DNA of 45,829 bases from Clostridiales bacterium (GCA_012729115.1 JAAYDR010000033.1:1-45829); one strand, 5' to 3'; positions 6,495 to 15,424 are shown, counted from the first letter of the stretch. A program made the numbers and translations. The notes: generated by a model from the sequence alone, not told the origin.

Positions 6495-9400
6495 CCCTGA
6501 TGGGACTGCGTTGCTTTCGGTGTCATGGCACTCTTCTTTGGGTTGATCCTTCTGCTTCTCCAGTACATTTTTCAGCAATTTATCAAACACAGACAGCGCT
6601 GCGGCCAGGGCCTCCAGAGGGGAGAGCCCCGGCTGTTTCACAATCAGCTCCAGAACCTTCTTGCCCCCAAAGACCAGGCGGCTGTCCGTCTTTGCCAGAG
6701 CGTCAAACAACAGCTGTGGGTCGGGCATTTGCTTTTCATCCAGCTTCAGGTGTATCCCGTCGGGCCGCAGGGCCAGGTGGCTGCCTCCCAGGCGGCGGGT
6801 GATGGCCCGCAGATGGGCGATGTTCATAAGGTTTTCCACAACAGGGGGAACGTCTCCAAAGCGGTCGATCAGCTCGTCCTGGATATCCAGGTGGGCCTGG
6901 CTGCTGTCAATCATGGCGATGCGCTTATAGATCTCCACCCGCAGCAGCTCCTGGGAGATGTAGTCCTCCGGCAGATAGGCATCCACAGACAGCTCGATGC
7001 GCGTATCCAGCTCGGGTTCCTCTTGAATGCCCTGGACCTCGCTTACGGCCTGCTCCAACAGCTTTAGGTACATATCATACCCCACAGCGCTGAGATGACC
7101 ATGTTGCTGAGGGCCCAGCACATCGCCTGCCCCGCGGATTTCCAGATCCCGCATGGCGATCCGGTACCCGGCACCAAACTCCGTAAATTCCCGGATGGCA
7201 GACAGGCGCTTCTCAGCTGTTTCAGAGAGCAGCTTGTTCTGGCGGGTGGTAAAATAAGCATAGGCCTGCTTGTTGCTGCGGCCTACTCTTCCGCGAATCT
7301 GGTAGAGTTGGGAGAGGCCGAAGCGGTCTGCGTCAAAAACAATCAATGTGTTGGCCTCGGGAACATCCAGACCGCTTTCAATGATGGTGGTACACAGCAG
7401 AATATCATACGCCCCAGCGTAGAAATCCAGCATCACGTCCTCCAGGGCGCTTTCCTTCATTTGTCCGTGAGCGATGCCAATGCGTGCCTGGGGGACGAGG
7501 GATTTCAGCCGGGCGTACATCTGCTCAATGGAGCGGACCCGGTTGTAGAGGAAATATACCTGTCCGCCCCGGGCCAGCTCTCGCTGAATTGCATCCCTGA
7601 GGATGCCGTCGTCATACTCTATCACATAGGTTTTCACCGGAAGCCGCTCCTCCGGAGGGGTTTCCAGCAAGCTCATATCCCGGATACCGGCCATGCTCAT
7701 GTGAAGGGTCCGGGGGATGGGGGTGGCACTTAAGGTGAGCACATCTACCCGGGTTTTCATGTGCTTGATGCGTTCCTTGTGGTTTACCCCAAAGCGGTGC
7801 TCCTCATCCACAATCAACAGCCCCAGGTCCTTAAACTCCACATCCTTTGCCAGCAGCCTGTGGGTGCCAACGATCAGATCAATCTTTCCTGACTTAAGCC
7901 CTGTCAGGATGTCCTTTTGCTCCTTGGCGGAGCGGAAACGGGAGAGCATTTCAGCGGTAACCGGAAAGCCGGAGAAGCGCTTTTTGATGGTGTGAAAGTG
8001 CTGCTGTACCAGGATGGTAGTGGGGGCCAAAATAGCCACCTGCTTGCCCTCGATCACGGCTTTGAAGGCTGCTCGCAGGGCCACCTCCGTCTTGCCGTAC
8101 CCCACGTCTCCGCACAAGAGCCGGTCCATGTTGCGGTTGCTTTCCATGTCCGCTTCGATGTCGGCCACGCTTTGTTCCTGGTCGGCGGTAAGTTCATAAG
8201 GGAACACGTCCTCAAACTCGCGCTGCCAGGGGGTGTCCTTGCTGAAAGAGTAGCCTGTGAGCTGGCGGCGCTTCGCGTACAGTTCCGCAAGGTCAAAAGC
8301 CAGGGCCTTCAGGCCCGCCTTCACCTTGCTCTTTTGCCGTTGCCACTCTGCGCCGCCCAGGCGATTCAACTTGGGCGGGCTGTGTTCGGCCCCGATAAAC
8401 TTCTGCACCCGGTCAAACTGATCCGTGGGGACGTAGAGTTTGTCATTTCCCGCGAAATGGATCAGCAGGTAGTCCCTCTTGGCATCATCTCCAGACACCT
8501 GGACAATGCCCTGATACAGACCCACCCCGTGGAAGTCGTGAACCACATAGTCTCCGGGGGTCAAGTCGGTGAAGGAGGCAATCCTTTCCCCGGCCTTTTG
8601 TTTTTTTCGTGCCCGCTGATAGGCTGTGCCGTACAGATCGGAATCCGCAATTATGCACAACCCTGCCCGGAGCCGCAAAAAACCCTTGCTGTAGGATACG
8701 GGCAGCAGCATGGTTTCTCCGGCGATCAGATTGCCGTCCAGGGAGTCGGCATACACGCTGGGTGCCCCAAAATCCGCCAAAGCCTTTTGCAGCCGTCTGC
8801 CGCGGTTTTCACCGCCGGTTAGAATCACGATGGCACAGCCCTTTTCACGCCAGACTGCCAGGTCCTTGCACAGGGGCTCCAAGCGGCTTTGATAAGGCAT
8901 AACGGGTTCGGAGGGAAATTCAACGGCTCCTTGCGCCCCCAGTTGTCCCAGTCCCTTCGTCAGATCGGACAGGGCAAGGCGGGGATAGCCCTCCAGTTCG
9001 GTGAGCGCCTGGGCATAGGTTAACAACAGCCCCTCCTGGGCCACAGCGGCGTCTCCCCGACGGCGGGCCTCGGAAAACTCCTGCTGGAAGGCATCCAACC
9101 GGGCTTGGGCCCTGGCCGGGTATTGCTCCGGTTGCTGGCACACGAGAATGGGGCTCTCCAGATAAGAGAGAAGGGAGGTGGTTTCCTCACATAGCACGGT
9201 CATCCACATGGCGCCGTTGCGCAGGGGATGGCCGGAGCGCACGTGGGCGATGTCGTCTGCGTGACGCTGGCGCAAGAGAGCCATGGCGGAGGGGGTATCG
9301 GCGGGGGCAGCAGCCTCCATCGCGCCCTTGTCTGCGCCGGCAGCGGTAGGGGCTGCGTGGCTTGTATGACCGGCCGGATGATCCGTCGGTGCTTTGCCCT

Positions 9401-10301
9401 CTTTTTCGTCCGGGAGTTCCTCCAGGGAATCCAGACGGGCCAAAAAATCCTCCAGGGAGGGAAGCTGATCCAGTTCCTCCAGGGAGTCATCCAAAGGTTT
9501 CATTGAGATGGGAGTTTTCTGGGTGGGGGATTCCCGGCGATGGGGGGGCACAGGATCATCGCCTGGCTCCGAAAGGGCCTTTTCCAGCCTGTCCGCTGCT
9601 GCTTTAGGATCGGTGATCAGTCCTTCTGAGGCAGGGGGAATGCGAATGGATCTAAGCCGTCCGGTACTGCGCTGACTGATGCAATCAAAGGTGCGGATGT
9701 TGTCCACCTGGGTATCGAAGAACTCAATACGCACAGCTTCCGGCAGAGTGGGGGGGAATACGTCTACAATGCTGCCCCGCATGGCGCATTGGCCTCGGCC
9801 TTCCACCATGGCCACCCTTTCGTATCCCGCACGCAGCAGGCCGTCCATCAGCTTATCAGGCGGGAATTCGGCACCCTCCGCCAGGGTGAGGATGGCGCTG
9901 CGAAAAACATCAGCGGGCAGACATCGGTCCATCAGGGCCTCGATGGGTAGACAAAGCACCCGCACCTTGTTTTCTGCAAGGGCAAACAGAGCGGTCAGCC
10001 TCTGCCAGGTACTCTCCTGGCTGGCGGCGGCACGGCTGAATAGCAACTCCCTGGGAGGAAGCATGGCAAAACCGTCCCCCAAAAGGCGGCTCAGGTCCTG
10101 GGCCTGCCTCCCGGCGATCAGTTCCGTGGGGGCGAGGAGCACCACAGGCCTTGAGGTACGATGTGCCAGGGCGGCAGCTAAAAAGGCCCGCTCTCCTTCG
10201 GCTACCCCTGTAACCGCCAAACTGCCGGCCGTCTTCGCGTGGTCCAGGATGGCCTCAAAGGCGGACTGGGAGTGATAGGCAGTAAAAAGGCCTTCATTCA
10301 T
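6483..10301 (-). CDS. mfd: Transcription-repair coupling factor Mfd
   Basis: This 1272-residue superfamily 2 DNA translocase removes RNA polymerase stalled at DNA lesions and recruits UvrA. The order is standard: a UvrB-like N-terminal module, an RNA-polymerase-interacting domain (DYVVHDFHGVGLYQG near 587), helicase motif I CGDVGYGKTEVALRAAF (near 733), motif II DEEHRFG (near 830), motifs V-VI (ESGLDVPEANTLIV, QIRGRVGRS) and the C-terminal TRCF domain. A linker at about residues 245-345 is unusual. It is acidic, Pro/Ala-rich and low in complexity, making the protein about 100 residues longer than typical homologues. The start ATG 10301 has AAAGGAGG upstream and overlaps the end of pth by 8 bases, indicating translational coupling. 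Confidence 0.97.
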   Translation of the reverse strand: MNEGLFTAYHSQSAFEAILDHAKTAGSLAVTGVAEGERAFLAAALAHRTSRPVVLLAPTELIAGRQAQDLSRLLGDGFAMLPPRELLFSRAAASQESTWQRLTALFALAENKVRVLCLPIEALMDRCLPADVFRSAILTLAEGAEFPPDKLMDGLLRAGYERVAMVEGRGQCAMRGSIVDVFPPTLPEAVRIEFFDTQVDNIRTFDCISQRSTGRLRSIRIPPASEGLITDPKAAADRLEKALSEPGDDPVPPHRRESPTQKTPISMKPLDDSLEELDQLPSLEDFLARLDSLEELPDEKEGKAPTDHPAGHTSHAAPTAAGADKGAMEAAAPADTPSAMALLRQRHADDIAHVRSGHPLRNGAMWMTVLCEETTSLLSYLESPILVCQQPEQYPARAQARLDAFQQEFSEARRRGDAAVAQEGLLLTYAQALTELEGYPRLALSDLTKGLGQLGAQGAVEFPSEPVMPYQSRLEPLCKDLAVWREKGCAIVILTGGENRGRRLQKALADFGAPSVYADSLDGNLIAGETMLLPVSYSKGFLRLRAGLCIIADSDLYGTAYQRARKKQKAGERIASFTDLTPGDYVVHDFHGVGLYQGIVQVSGDDAKRDYLLIHFAGNDKLYVPTDQFDRVQKFIGAEHSPPKLNRLGGAEWQRQKSKVKAGLKALAFDLAELYAKRRQLTGYSFSKDTPWQREFEDVFPYELTADQEQSVADIEADMESNRNMDRLLCGDVGYGKTEVALRAAFKAVIEGKQVAILAPTTILVQQHFHTIKKRFSGFPVTAEMLSRFRSAKEQKDILTGLKSGKIDLIVGTHRLLAKDVEFKDLGLLIVDEEHRFGVNHKERIKHMKTRVDVLTLSATPIPRTLHMSMAGIRDMSLLETPPEERLPVKTYVIEYDDGILRDAIQRELARGGQVYFLYNRVRSIEQMYARLKSLVPQARIGIAHGQMKESALEDVMLDFYAGAYDILLCTTIIESGLDVPEANTLIVFDADRFGLSQLYQIRGRVGRSNKQAYAYFTTRQNKLLSETAEKRLSAIREFTEFGAGYRIAMRDLEIRGAGDVLGPQQHGHLSAVGYDMYLKLLEQAVSEVQGIQEEPELDTRIELSVDAYLPEDYISQELLRVEIYKRIAMIDSSQAHLDIQDELIDRFGDVPPVVENLMNIAHLRAITRRLGGSHLALRPDGIHLKLDEKQMPDPQLLFDALAKTDSRLVFGGKKVLELIVKQPGLSPLEALAAALSVFDKLLKNVLEKQKDQPKEECHDTESNAVPSGMDP

Positions 10302-10971
10302 GGGCGGCCTCCTTTGTAGCAGCAGGTTTCACACTTGACTCACGGGCCAAAGGCGTCTCACCGGAGGCTCCGCCGGGGGTAACCTGCTTGGGTTTTCTGG
10401 TATTGTACTTCATCATGGCACTCTCAATGCCGTTTTTCAGAAATTCAATAACCGCATCGGCGGCCTGGTTGTAGGCGTCAAAGGCCACCTGGCGTTCCTC
10501 AGGGGTCTGGTAATGGCTGAGGACCCAGTCGGCCAGGTCCCATTCCTCACCCTTGCCGCCGATGCCCACACGGATGCGGGGGAAATTCGTGGCGGCGATC
10601 TCCTGGATAATGCTGCGCATGCCATTGTGGGTACCTGCGCTTCCATCCTTGCGGATGCGCAGGGTGCCGGGAGGAAGATCCACATCGTCGTAGATCACCA
10701 GCAGGCGCTCCGCAGGCACATGATACCAGCGCATGAGCGCGGAAACAGCCTCGCCGCTTGCGTTCATGTAGGTCTGGGGGGCGGCCAGCACCACCTTGTG
10801 CCCTTCAAAGAGGAGTTCACCGATCAAAGCCCTGTGGCGGAGTTTCTTGACCGGGCACTGGAGCTTTCCTGCCAGCAAAGACAGCACATCAAAGCCTACA
10901 TTGTGGCGGGTGTGTTCGTATTTGGGGCCGGGATTGCCAAGGCCGACAATCAGGGTGGTGGGGGTGGGCAT
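10294..10971 (-). CDS. pth: Peptidyl-tRNA hydrolase
   Basis: This 225-residue cytoplasmic enzyme frees tRNA from peptidyl-tRNA dropped by ribosomes. Conserved elements are LIVGLGNPGPKYEHTRHNVGF (catalytic His in the RHN motif), the NASG asparagine near residue 70, and YDDVDLPPG with its Asp. GSAGTHNGMRSI and FPRIRVGIG complete the active-site region. ATG 10971 is chosen because the conserved fold begins 7 residues later and AGGAGG lies 11 bases upstream; the frame extends further but without family similarity. The last 35 or so residues (after KYNTRKPK) form a polar, Ala/Pro/Lys-rich tail not usual for the family. The gene overlaps mfd by 8 bases. Confidence 0.97.
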   Translation of the reverse strand: MPTPTTLIVGLGNPGPKYEHTRHNVGFDVLSLLAGKLQCPVKKLRHRALIGELLFEGHKVVLAAPQTYMNASGEAVSALMRWYHVPAERLLVIYDDVDLPPGTLRIRKDGSAGTHNGMRSIIQEIAATNFPRIRVGIGGKGEEWDLADWVLSHYQTPEERQVAFDAYNQAADAVIEFLKNGIESAMMKYNTRKPKQVTPGGASGETPLARESSVKPAATKEAAHE

Positions 10972-11014
10972 GCAGACATGATCCTCCTGGATGGAATCTT
11001 TGCAGACAGCTTTT

Positions 11015-11038
11015 GCGGAGATGGCATGCCACCTCCGC
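11015..11038. repeat. Near-perfect 24-bp palindrome in the pth leader
   Basis: GCGGAG-A-TGGCA is followed directly by TGCCA-C-CTCCGC, an inverted repeat with a single mismatched pair and no spacer. It lies between the predicted pth promoter and the pth ribosome site, so it would be transcribed. It could be a protein-binding operator or fold as an RNA hairpin. Confidence 0.55.
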
Positions 11039-11051
11039 TGGAACAAGCTTT

Positions 11052-11060
11052 ATCATAACA
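11052..11060 (-). promoter_or_regulatory. Extended -10 promoter of pth-mfd
   Basis: On the minus strand TGT-TATGAT (11060-11052) forms an extended -10 element. The -35 region 17 bases upstream reads TTTCTC and is weak, as tolerated by extended -10 promoters. Confidence 0.45.
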
Positions 11061-11125
11061 TAAAAGTCGGCAGAGAGAAAGGGAAGAATTGGGCAAACTC
11101 CTGCTTCAACGCGCGAAACGCGGCC

Positions 11126-11842
11126 TTAGCCTTTCGCATCCACCCCCAGCACCACGGGGGTACTGCGGTACCCGATGCCCATGCGATCGATGCCCATGTC
11201 GATGAGTTCCAGAAAATGCTCCCGGGTGCGGATGCCCCCCGAGCCTTTGATCTTGCAGCGGCCCCGGGCAGCGTCCATCATCACCCGGATGACCTGGGGG
11301 GTAGCCCCGTCGCCTTTTCCGCCGGTGAAGAAACCGGTGGAGGTTTTTACAAAGTCGGCTCCTGCAAGGCAGGCAACGTCGGTGGCTTTGGCCACCTCAT
11401 CCAGGGTGAGAGCGTCGGTCTCAAAGATGACCTTCAGCAGTGCGCCGTACCGGTGGGCAACATCGGCCACTGCGCGGATGTCCTGTCCCACTTCATCCCA
11501 CATTCCACTGCGGATCCACCCATAATTGGCAACAATGTCCAGGTCCTCGATGTCCCCAGGGCGGCAGATTTCCTCTGCCTGTTGTACCTTGGAGACTGTC
11601 TGGGACAGGCCGAAGGGAAAATCACAAACCACGCAAAGGCCGGTCTTTGTATCCTTGCACAGCGGACGGGCCAGGGGAAGGGAAGAAGGGTTGATACAGA
11701 CTGTTTTACAGCCGAAGTCAATGCCTTCCTGAACGTACTTGCGAATTTCGTTTTGCGTAAATTCGGGTTTGAGAACGGATTGATCGATATAAGCCGCGAG
11801 TTCCTGTACCGTCATTTCGGATGCCTTCTTGGTGGGTTTCAT
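11126..11842 (-). CDS. deoC: Deoxyribose-phosphate aldolase
   Basis: This 238-residue class I aldolase cleaves 2-deoxyribose 5-phosphate to glyceraldehyde 3-phosphate and acetaldehyde, in deoxynucleoside breakdown. The Schiff-base lysine lies in ADFVKTSTGF (near residue 163) and the second conserved lysine in KIKGSGGIRT (near 197). LKVIFETDAL carries the conserved Glu/Asp region. The N-terminus (IDQSVLKPEFTQNEI) fits the family, although the usual D-H-T after the first Asp reads D-Q-S here. Start ATG 11842 has AAGGAGG 8 bases upstream. It appears to be a single-gene unit, divergent from the ROK/oxidoreductase operon. Confidence 0.94.
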   Translation of the reverse strand: MKPTKKASEMTVQELAAYIDQSVLKPEFTQNEIRKYVQEGIDFGCKTVCINPSSLPLARPLCKDTKTGLCVVCDFPFGLSQTVSKVQQAEEICRPGDIEDLDIVANYGWIRSGMWDEVGQDIRAVADVAHRYGALLKVIFETDALTLDEVAKATDVACLAGADFVKTSTGFFTGGKGDGATPQVIRVMMDAARGRCKIKGSGGIRTREHFLELIDMGIDRMGIGYRSTPVVLGVDAKG

Positions 11843-11892
11843 AGCGATGGCCTCCTTGCCAGATTCAGAATGGTTTTTTGTGAACTACCTGT

Positions 11893-11921
11893 ATCATACC
11901 GGAAGCGAGCTCTGAATGCAA
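11893..11921 (-). promoter_or_regulatory. Sigma-A promoter of deoC
   Basis: On the minus strand TTGCAT (11921-11916), a 17-base spacer and TATGAT (11898-11893) lie about 50 bases upstream of the start codon. Confidence 0.72.
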
Positions 11922-11952
11922 GGGAAGTGTGAAACGATTTGCGAAATAACGA

Positions 11953-11981
11953 TTGACTTTGAAAGATGATGACGGTAATAT
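11953..11981 (+). promoter_or_regulatory. Sigma-A promoter of the ROK/oxidoreductase/TIM-barrel operon
   Basis: TTGACT (11953-11958), a 17-base spacer and TAATAT (11976-11981) lie 31 bases from the deoC -35 box, so the two promoters are divergent. The leader of about 85 bases holds a 5-bp hairpin, CCCGG/CCGGG, at 11999-12013. Confidence 0.7.
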
Positions 11982-12072
11982 GTACTATAGACAGATCGCC
12001 CGGCGATACCGGGACGAGATAGCCAACAATGGGAAGAAAAGTATCCATCTTGTATGACGAGGAGCCTCTTGT

Positions 12073-13023
12073 ATGCGATATTATCTGGGGATTGATCTGG
12101 GTGGCACCAACATTGTGGCGGGCGTGATGGACGAAGGGTATCAGTTGGTGAGCAAGGGCCACCGCCCAACAAACCTGAAGCGGAGCGCGCCGGAGATCAT
12201 AGCGGACATGGCGGTAGCCGCCAGGGAGGCCCTCTCCCTGGCAGGGCTTACGGAGGGGGATGTGTCCTACGTGGGCATCGGCGTGCCCAGTACTGTACAT
12301 CCTGAAACACGCAGGGTGATCTTTGCCAATAACCTGGGCTGGAAGGACCTGGACGTGATCAGCGAGTTCCAGAAAAGCTGGGATATCCCTGTTTTTATTG
12401 GTAATGACGCCGACTGTGCAGCCCTTGGGGAGTGCCTGGCTGGAGCAGGGCAGGAGTATGATTCCATTTTGATGCTGACTCTGGGCACCGGTGTGGGCGG
12501 CGGCATTGTACTCAACAAGAAACTGTTTCTGGGCGGCAACGGCTTTGGCATTGAGCCGGGGCATACGCTGTTGGTGCAGGACGGTTTTTTGTGCACCTGC
12601 GGTCAAAGAGGCTGTCTGGAGGCCTATGCCTCGGTAACGGCTTTGATCCGCCAGAGCATCGATATGATGATGGTGTATCCCGGGAGTCTGATGTGGGAGG
12701 AATGCGGCGGGGATCTGAATCGGGTGGAGGGCCGCACGGCCTTTACCGCCGCCAGACGGGGGGATATGGCTGCAAAACAGGTGGTGGATCAATACGTCCA
12801 TCATCTGGCAGCCGGAATCGCCAGCATGGTAACCTTCCTGCGGCCCCAGGCGGTTATCATCGGAGGAGGGGTCAGCAATGCCGGGGAGTTTTTGCTGGAA
12901 CCCCTCAGGCAGCAGACATACCCGGCCATTTATGCCAATGATCTCATCGAGCCACCGCCCATTCTCCAGGCACGGCTTGGGAATGATGCCGGTGTCATCG
13001 GCGCGGCTCTTCTGGGTCTGTAA
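12073..13023 (+). CDS. ROK-family sugar kinase (glucokinase-like)
   Basis: This 316-residue cytoplasmic kinase has the phosphate-binding DLGGTNIVAGV at residues 7-17 and catalytic Asp in IGNDADCAALGE near 112-120. TLGTGVGGGIVLN follows, and the ROK zinc motif CTCGQRGCLEAY is at 174-185. The segment before the zinc motif reads GIEPGHTLL rather than the usual G-E-x-G-H, a modest divergence. There is no N-terminal winged helix, so it is a kinase and not a ROK repressor. It heads the operon with two oxidoreductases and three TIM-barrel proteins, so it probably phosphorylates the hexose or hexose analogue they handle or release. AGGAG lies 8 bases before the ATG. Confidence 0.88.
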   Translation: MRYYLGIDLGGTNIVAGVMDEGYQLVSKGHRPTNLKRSAPEIIADMAVAAREALSLAGLTEGDVSYVGIGVPSTVHPETRRVIFANNLGWKDLDVISEFQKSWDIPVFIGNDADCAALGECLAGAGQEYDSILMLTLGTGVGGGIVLNKKLFLGGNGFGIEPGHTLLVQDGFLCTCGQRGCLEAYASVTALIRQSIDMMMVYPGSLMWEECGGDLNRVEGRTAFTAARRGDMAAKQVVDQYVHHLAAGIASMVTFLRPQAVIIGGGVSNAGEFLLEPLRQQTYPAIYANDLIEPPPILQARLGNDAGVIGAALLGL

Positions 13024-13056
13024 ACGGTAGCCAATCATATCGAAAGGAGCGTCCCC

Positions 13057-14172
13057 ATGCTGAATGAACAGGAACTGATTAGGAGCCTTGAACAGGCTAC
13101 GCTGCCCCAACTGCCCCGCAAGATGGATTACGCCATCGGTTGCGTGGGTGCGGGCTTTATCATGGCAGATTGCCAATTGAAGGCTTACCGGGATATCGGC
13201 CTTAACCCCATCGGTATCACCTCCCTGAGCATGGAGAAAAGCCGGGAGGTGGCCAAACGCTATGACCTCCCCAAGGTGTATCCCGGCTGGAAGGAGCTGC
13301 TGGAGGACGAACAGGTGGAAATCCTGGACATTGCCGTGCCTCCGGACGTGCAGCTGGACATTGTCCGCTATGCGGTCAGGCAGAAGCACATCAAGGGTAT
13401 ACTCTGTCAAAAGCCCGTGGCCATGTCGCTGGAGGGCGCCCGGGAAATTGCCCGTTTGGGAGAGGAAGCTGGAATCCCCATCGCCATCAACAGCAACATG
13501 CGCTATGACCAGAGCATGCGGGCTTTAAAACGCGCGCTGGATTTGGACGTGCTGGGGGAGCCGGTATTGGCTACCATTGAGATGCGGGCCATTCCCCATT
13601 GGCAGGAGTTTTTAAAGCAGTATCCTGTGCTTGAGATTTACAGCATGGGCATCCATCATGTGGACATATTCCGTTACCTGTTCGGAGATCCGGCCAAGAT
13701 CACAGCCGTATGCCGAACGGACCCGCGCACGAAGTTCGCGCACAGGGACGGCATTGTACAGTTTACTTATCAATATGACAATGACTTGATGGCCACGAGC
13801 CTGGACGACGTGTGGGCTTGGCCGGAAGCACCTGCTGAAAAGGACATCTACATCAAATGGCGCGTGGAGGGTACCAAGGGGATGGCCACGGGCACCATTG
13901 GCTGGCCCCTTTATCCCAAGCATGAGCCCAGCACCCTGCGGCTCACCAGCAGAGACTATCCGGGCGGTTGGATCCAGCCGCAATGGACAACTGCCTGGTT
14001 CCCCGACGCCTTCCAGGGAACCATGACCAGCCTGCTCAGGGCTGTAGAGAACAGCGAAATGCCGGAGATCTCCGCCCAGGACAACATCCGCACCATTGCT
14101 TGCGTGGAGGCCTGTTATGCTTCCATCCGGGAGGAGCGCACCGTTCGCCTGGAGGAAATTCTGGAAAGATAG
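13057..14172 (+). CDS. Gfo/Idh/MocA-family NAD(P)-dependent oxidoreductase (first of two)
   Basis: This 371-residue protein starts with about 25 extra residues before the Rossmann strand IGCVGAGFIMADCQL. The family E-K-P motif reads CQKPVAM, with Gln replacing Glu but the catalytic Lys retained. The second conserved element, YSMGIHHVDIFRYLFG, supplies a conserved His/Asp pair. The family oxidises a sugar, inositol or sugar-derivative hydroxyl with a tightly bound or exchanging nicotinamide cofactor. The substrate cannot be read from sequence. It lies 33 bases after the ROK kinase with its own ribosome site (GAAAGGAG). Pairing with a second Gfo/Idh/MocA protein and TIM-barrel proteins suggests oxidation at C3 of a sugar ring followed by isomerisation or elimination (inference). 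Confidence 0.85.
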   Translation: MLNEQELIRSLEQATLPQLPRKMDYAIGCVGAGFIMADCQLKAYRDIGLNPIGITSLSMEKSREVAKRYDLPKVYPGWKELLEDEQVEILDIAVPPDVQLDIVRYAVRQKHIKGILCQKPVAMSLEGAREIARLGEEAGIPIAINSNMRYDQSMRALKRALDLDVLGEPVLATIEMRAIPHWQEFLKQYPVLEIYSMGIHHVDIFRYLFGDPAKITAVCRTDPRTKFAHRDGIVQFTYQYDNDLMATSLDDVWAWPEAPAEKDIYIKWRVEGTKGMATGTIGWPLYPKHEPSTLRLTSRDYPGGWIQPQWTTAWFPDAFQGTMTSLLRAVENSEMPEISAQDNIRTIACVEACYASIREERTVRLEEILER

Positions 14173-14244
14173 GCATCTTCCGGTTTGCTTCGTCACTTTG
14201 GCAGGAGAAATGAACCCGATAAAAAGAGAAAGGGGAATCATCAT

Positions 14245-15390
14245 ATGTCCAGGAAATTTCGAACAGGTATCGTCGGAGTCGGTTTTATCGGAGCTGTCCA
14301 TATTGAGCAGCTGCGCCGGTTGGGGAATGTGGAGGTGGTGGCCCTGACGGACAGCGTGGACGCGCAAAAAAAGGCGGATGCGCTGCATGTACCCAAGGGA
14401 TATGCGGACTATCGCCAAATGATCGATCAGGAAAACTTGGACTGTGTCCATGTATGCACACCCAACAGCACCCACTTTGAGATTGCCATGTACGCCCTGG
14501 ATAAAGGCGTCAACGTGCTGTGTGAAAAGCCCCTGGCCACCACCCCTGAGGAGGCGGAGGCTCTGCTGGCCCGTGCCAGGGAGAAAAAGCTGATCCACGC
14601 CATGAACCTCAACTGCCGCTTCTATCCCATTGCATACCAGATGCGGGAGATGGTTCGCAGCGGAGAAGTGGGTGACATCTTCACCATCCATGGCGGGTAT
14701 CATCAGGACTGGCTGTTTTATGACACGGATTACAACTGGCGGCTGGAGCCCGCACTGTCGGGCGACTCCCGGGCCTTTGCGGACATTGGCTCCCACTGGA
14801 TTGACCTGGTGGAGTTTATCACAGGGTTGCATGTGGTGGAGGTCATGGCAGACTTTGAGACCTTCCACAAGACCCGCAAAAAACCCCTGAAAGCTGTGGA
14901 CACCTATTCCGGCATGAAACTGAGGCCCGAGGATTATCAGGAGGTTCCCATCCAAACCGAGGACTACGCTGCCGTGCTGTTCCATTTTGACAATGGGGCC
15001 CACTGCTGCTGCCACATCACCCAGGTCTTTGCCGGGCGCAAGAACCAGATGGTTCTCTCCATCGCGGGAAGTAAAAACTCTCTGCACTGGGACAGTGAAG
15101 CTTCCAACGAGGTCTGGATTGGGCGGCGGGATCGGGACAACGGACAGCTGGTCAAGGATCCCTCCATTTTAATGCCCAAAACCGCTGGTGTGGTCAGTTA
15201 TCCCGGCGGCCACGTGGAGGGCTTTGCCGATACCTTCAAGCAGAATTTCAAGCAGATCTACAAAGCCATCGAGTTGGGCGATGCCACAAGCCTTGATTTT
15301 GCAAACTTTGCAGACGGTCTCCGGGAAATGAGGCTGTGCGAGAAGATCGTGCAAAGCGCTAAGGAACGCCGCTGGGTGAGCGTGGAATAG
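14245..15390 (+). CDS. Gfo/Idh/MocA-family NAD(P)-dependent oxidoreductase (second of two)
   Basis: This 381-residue protein has the Rossmann motif GIVGVGFIGAVH at residues 8-19 and the canonical catalytic motif NVLCEKPLAT near 93-102. DIGSHWIDLVEF near 192-203 carries the conserved His and Asp. It is clearly distinct in sequence from the preceding oxidoreductase, so the pair is not a recent duplication. It may catalyse the reverse redox step, or act on the product of its partner. ATG 14245 is chosen because AGAAAGGGG lies 9 bases upstream and the Rossmann fold starts right after. The longer frame from 14185 has no homologous sequence. Confidence 0.86.
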   Translation: MSRKFRTGIVGVGFIGAVHIEQLRRLGNVEVVALTDSVDAQKKADALHVPKGYADYRQMIDQENLDCVHVCTPNSTHFEIAMYALDKGVNVLCEKPLATTPEEAEALLARAREKKLIHAMNLNCRFYPIAYQMREMVRSGEVGDIFTIHGGYHQDWLFYDTDYNWRLEPALSGDSRAFADIGSHWIDLVEFITGLHVVEVMADFETFHKTRKKPLKAVDTYSGMKLRPEDYQEVPIQTEDYAAVLFHFDNGAHCCCHITQVFAGRKNQMVLSIAGSKNSLHWDSEASNEVWIGRRDRDNGQLVKDPSILMPKTAGVVSYPGGHVEGFADTFKQNFKQIYKAIELGDATSLDFANFADGLREMRLCEKIVQSAKERRWVSVE

Positions 15391-15424
15391 GCGCTTGCTG
15401 ATTCCTGGCAGAAAGAGGATGCAG

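Noticed and set aside
11099-11125. A CGCG-TTT-CGCG hairpin after deoC
   Set aside because: The stem is only 4 bp with no T tract, too weak to call a terminator.
11839-13410. A 523-codon open frame antisense to the ROK kinase
   Set aside because: It overlaps a clear ROK gene and its promoter, shows no recognisable domain and has no good ribosome site. Such frames are expected in G+C-rich coding DNA.
13612-15087. A 491-codon antisense frame over the two oxidoreductase genes
   Set aside because: Both plus-strand genes are recognised throughout. The antisense frame is a shadow.
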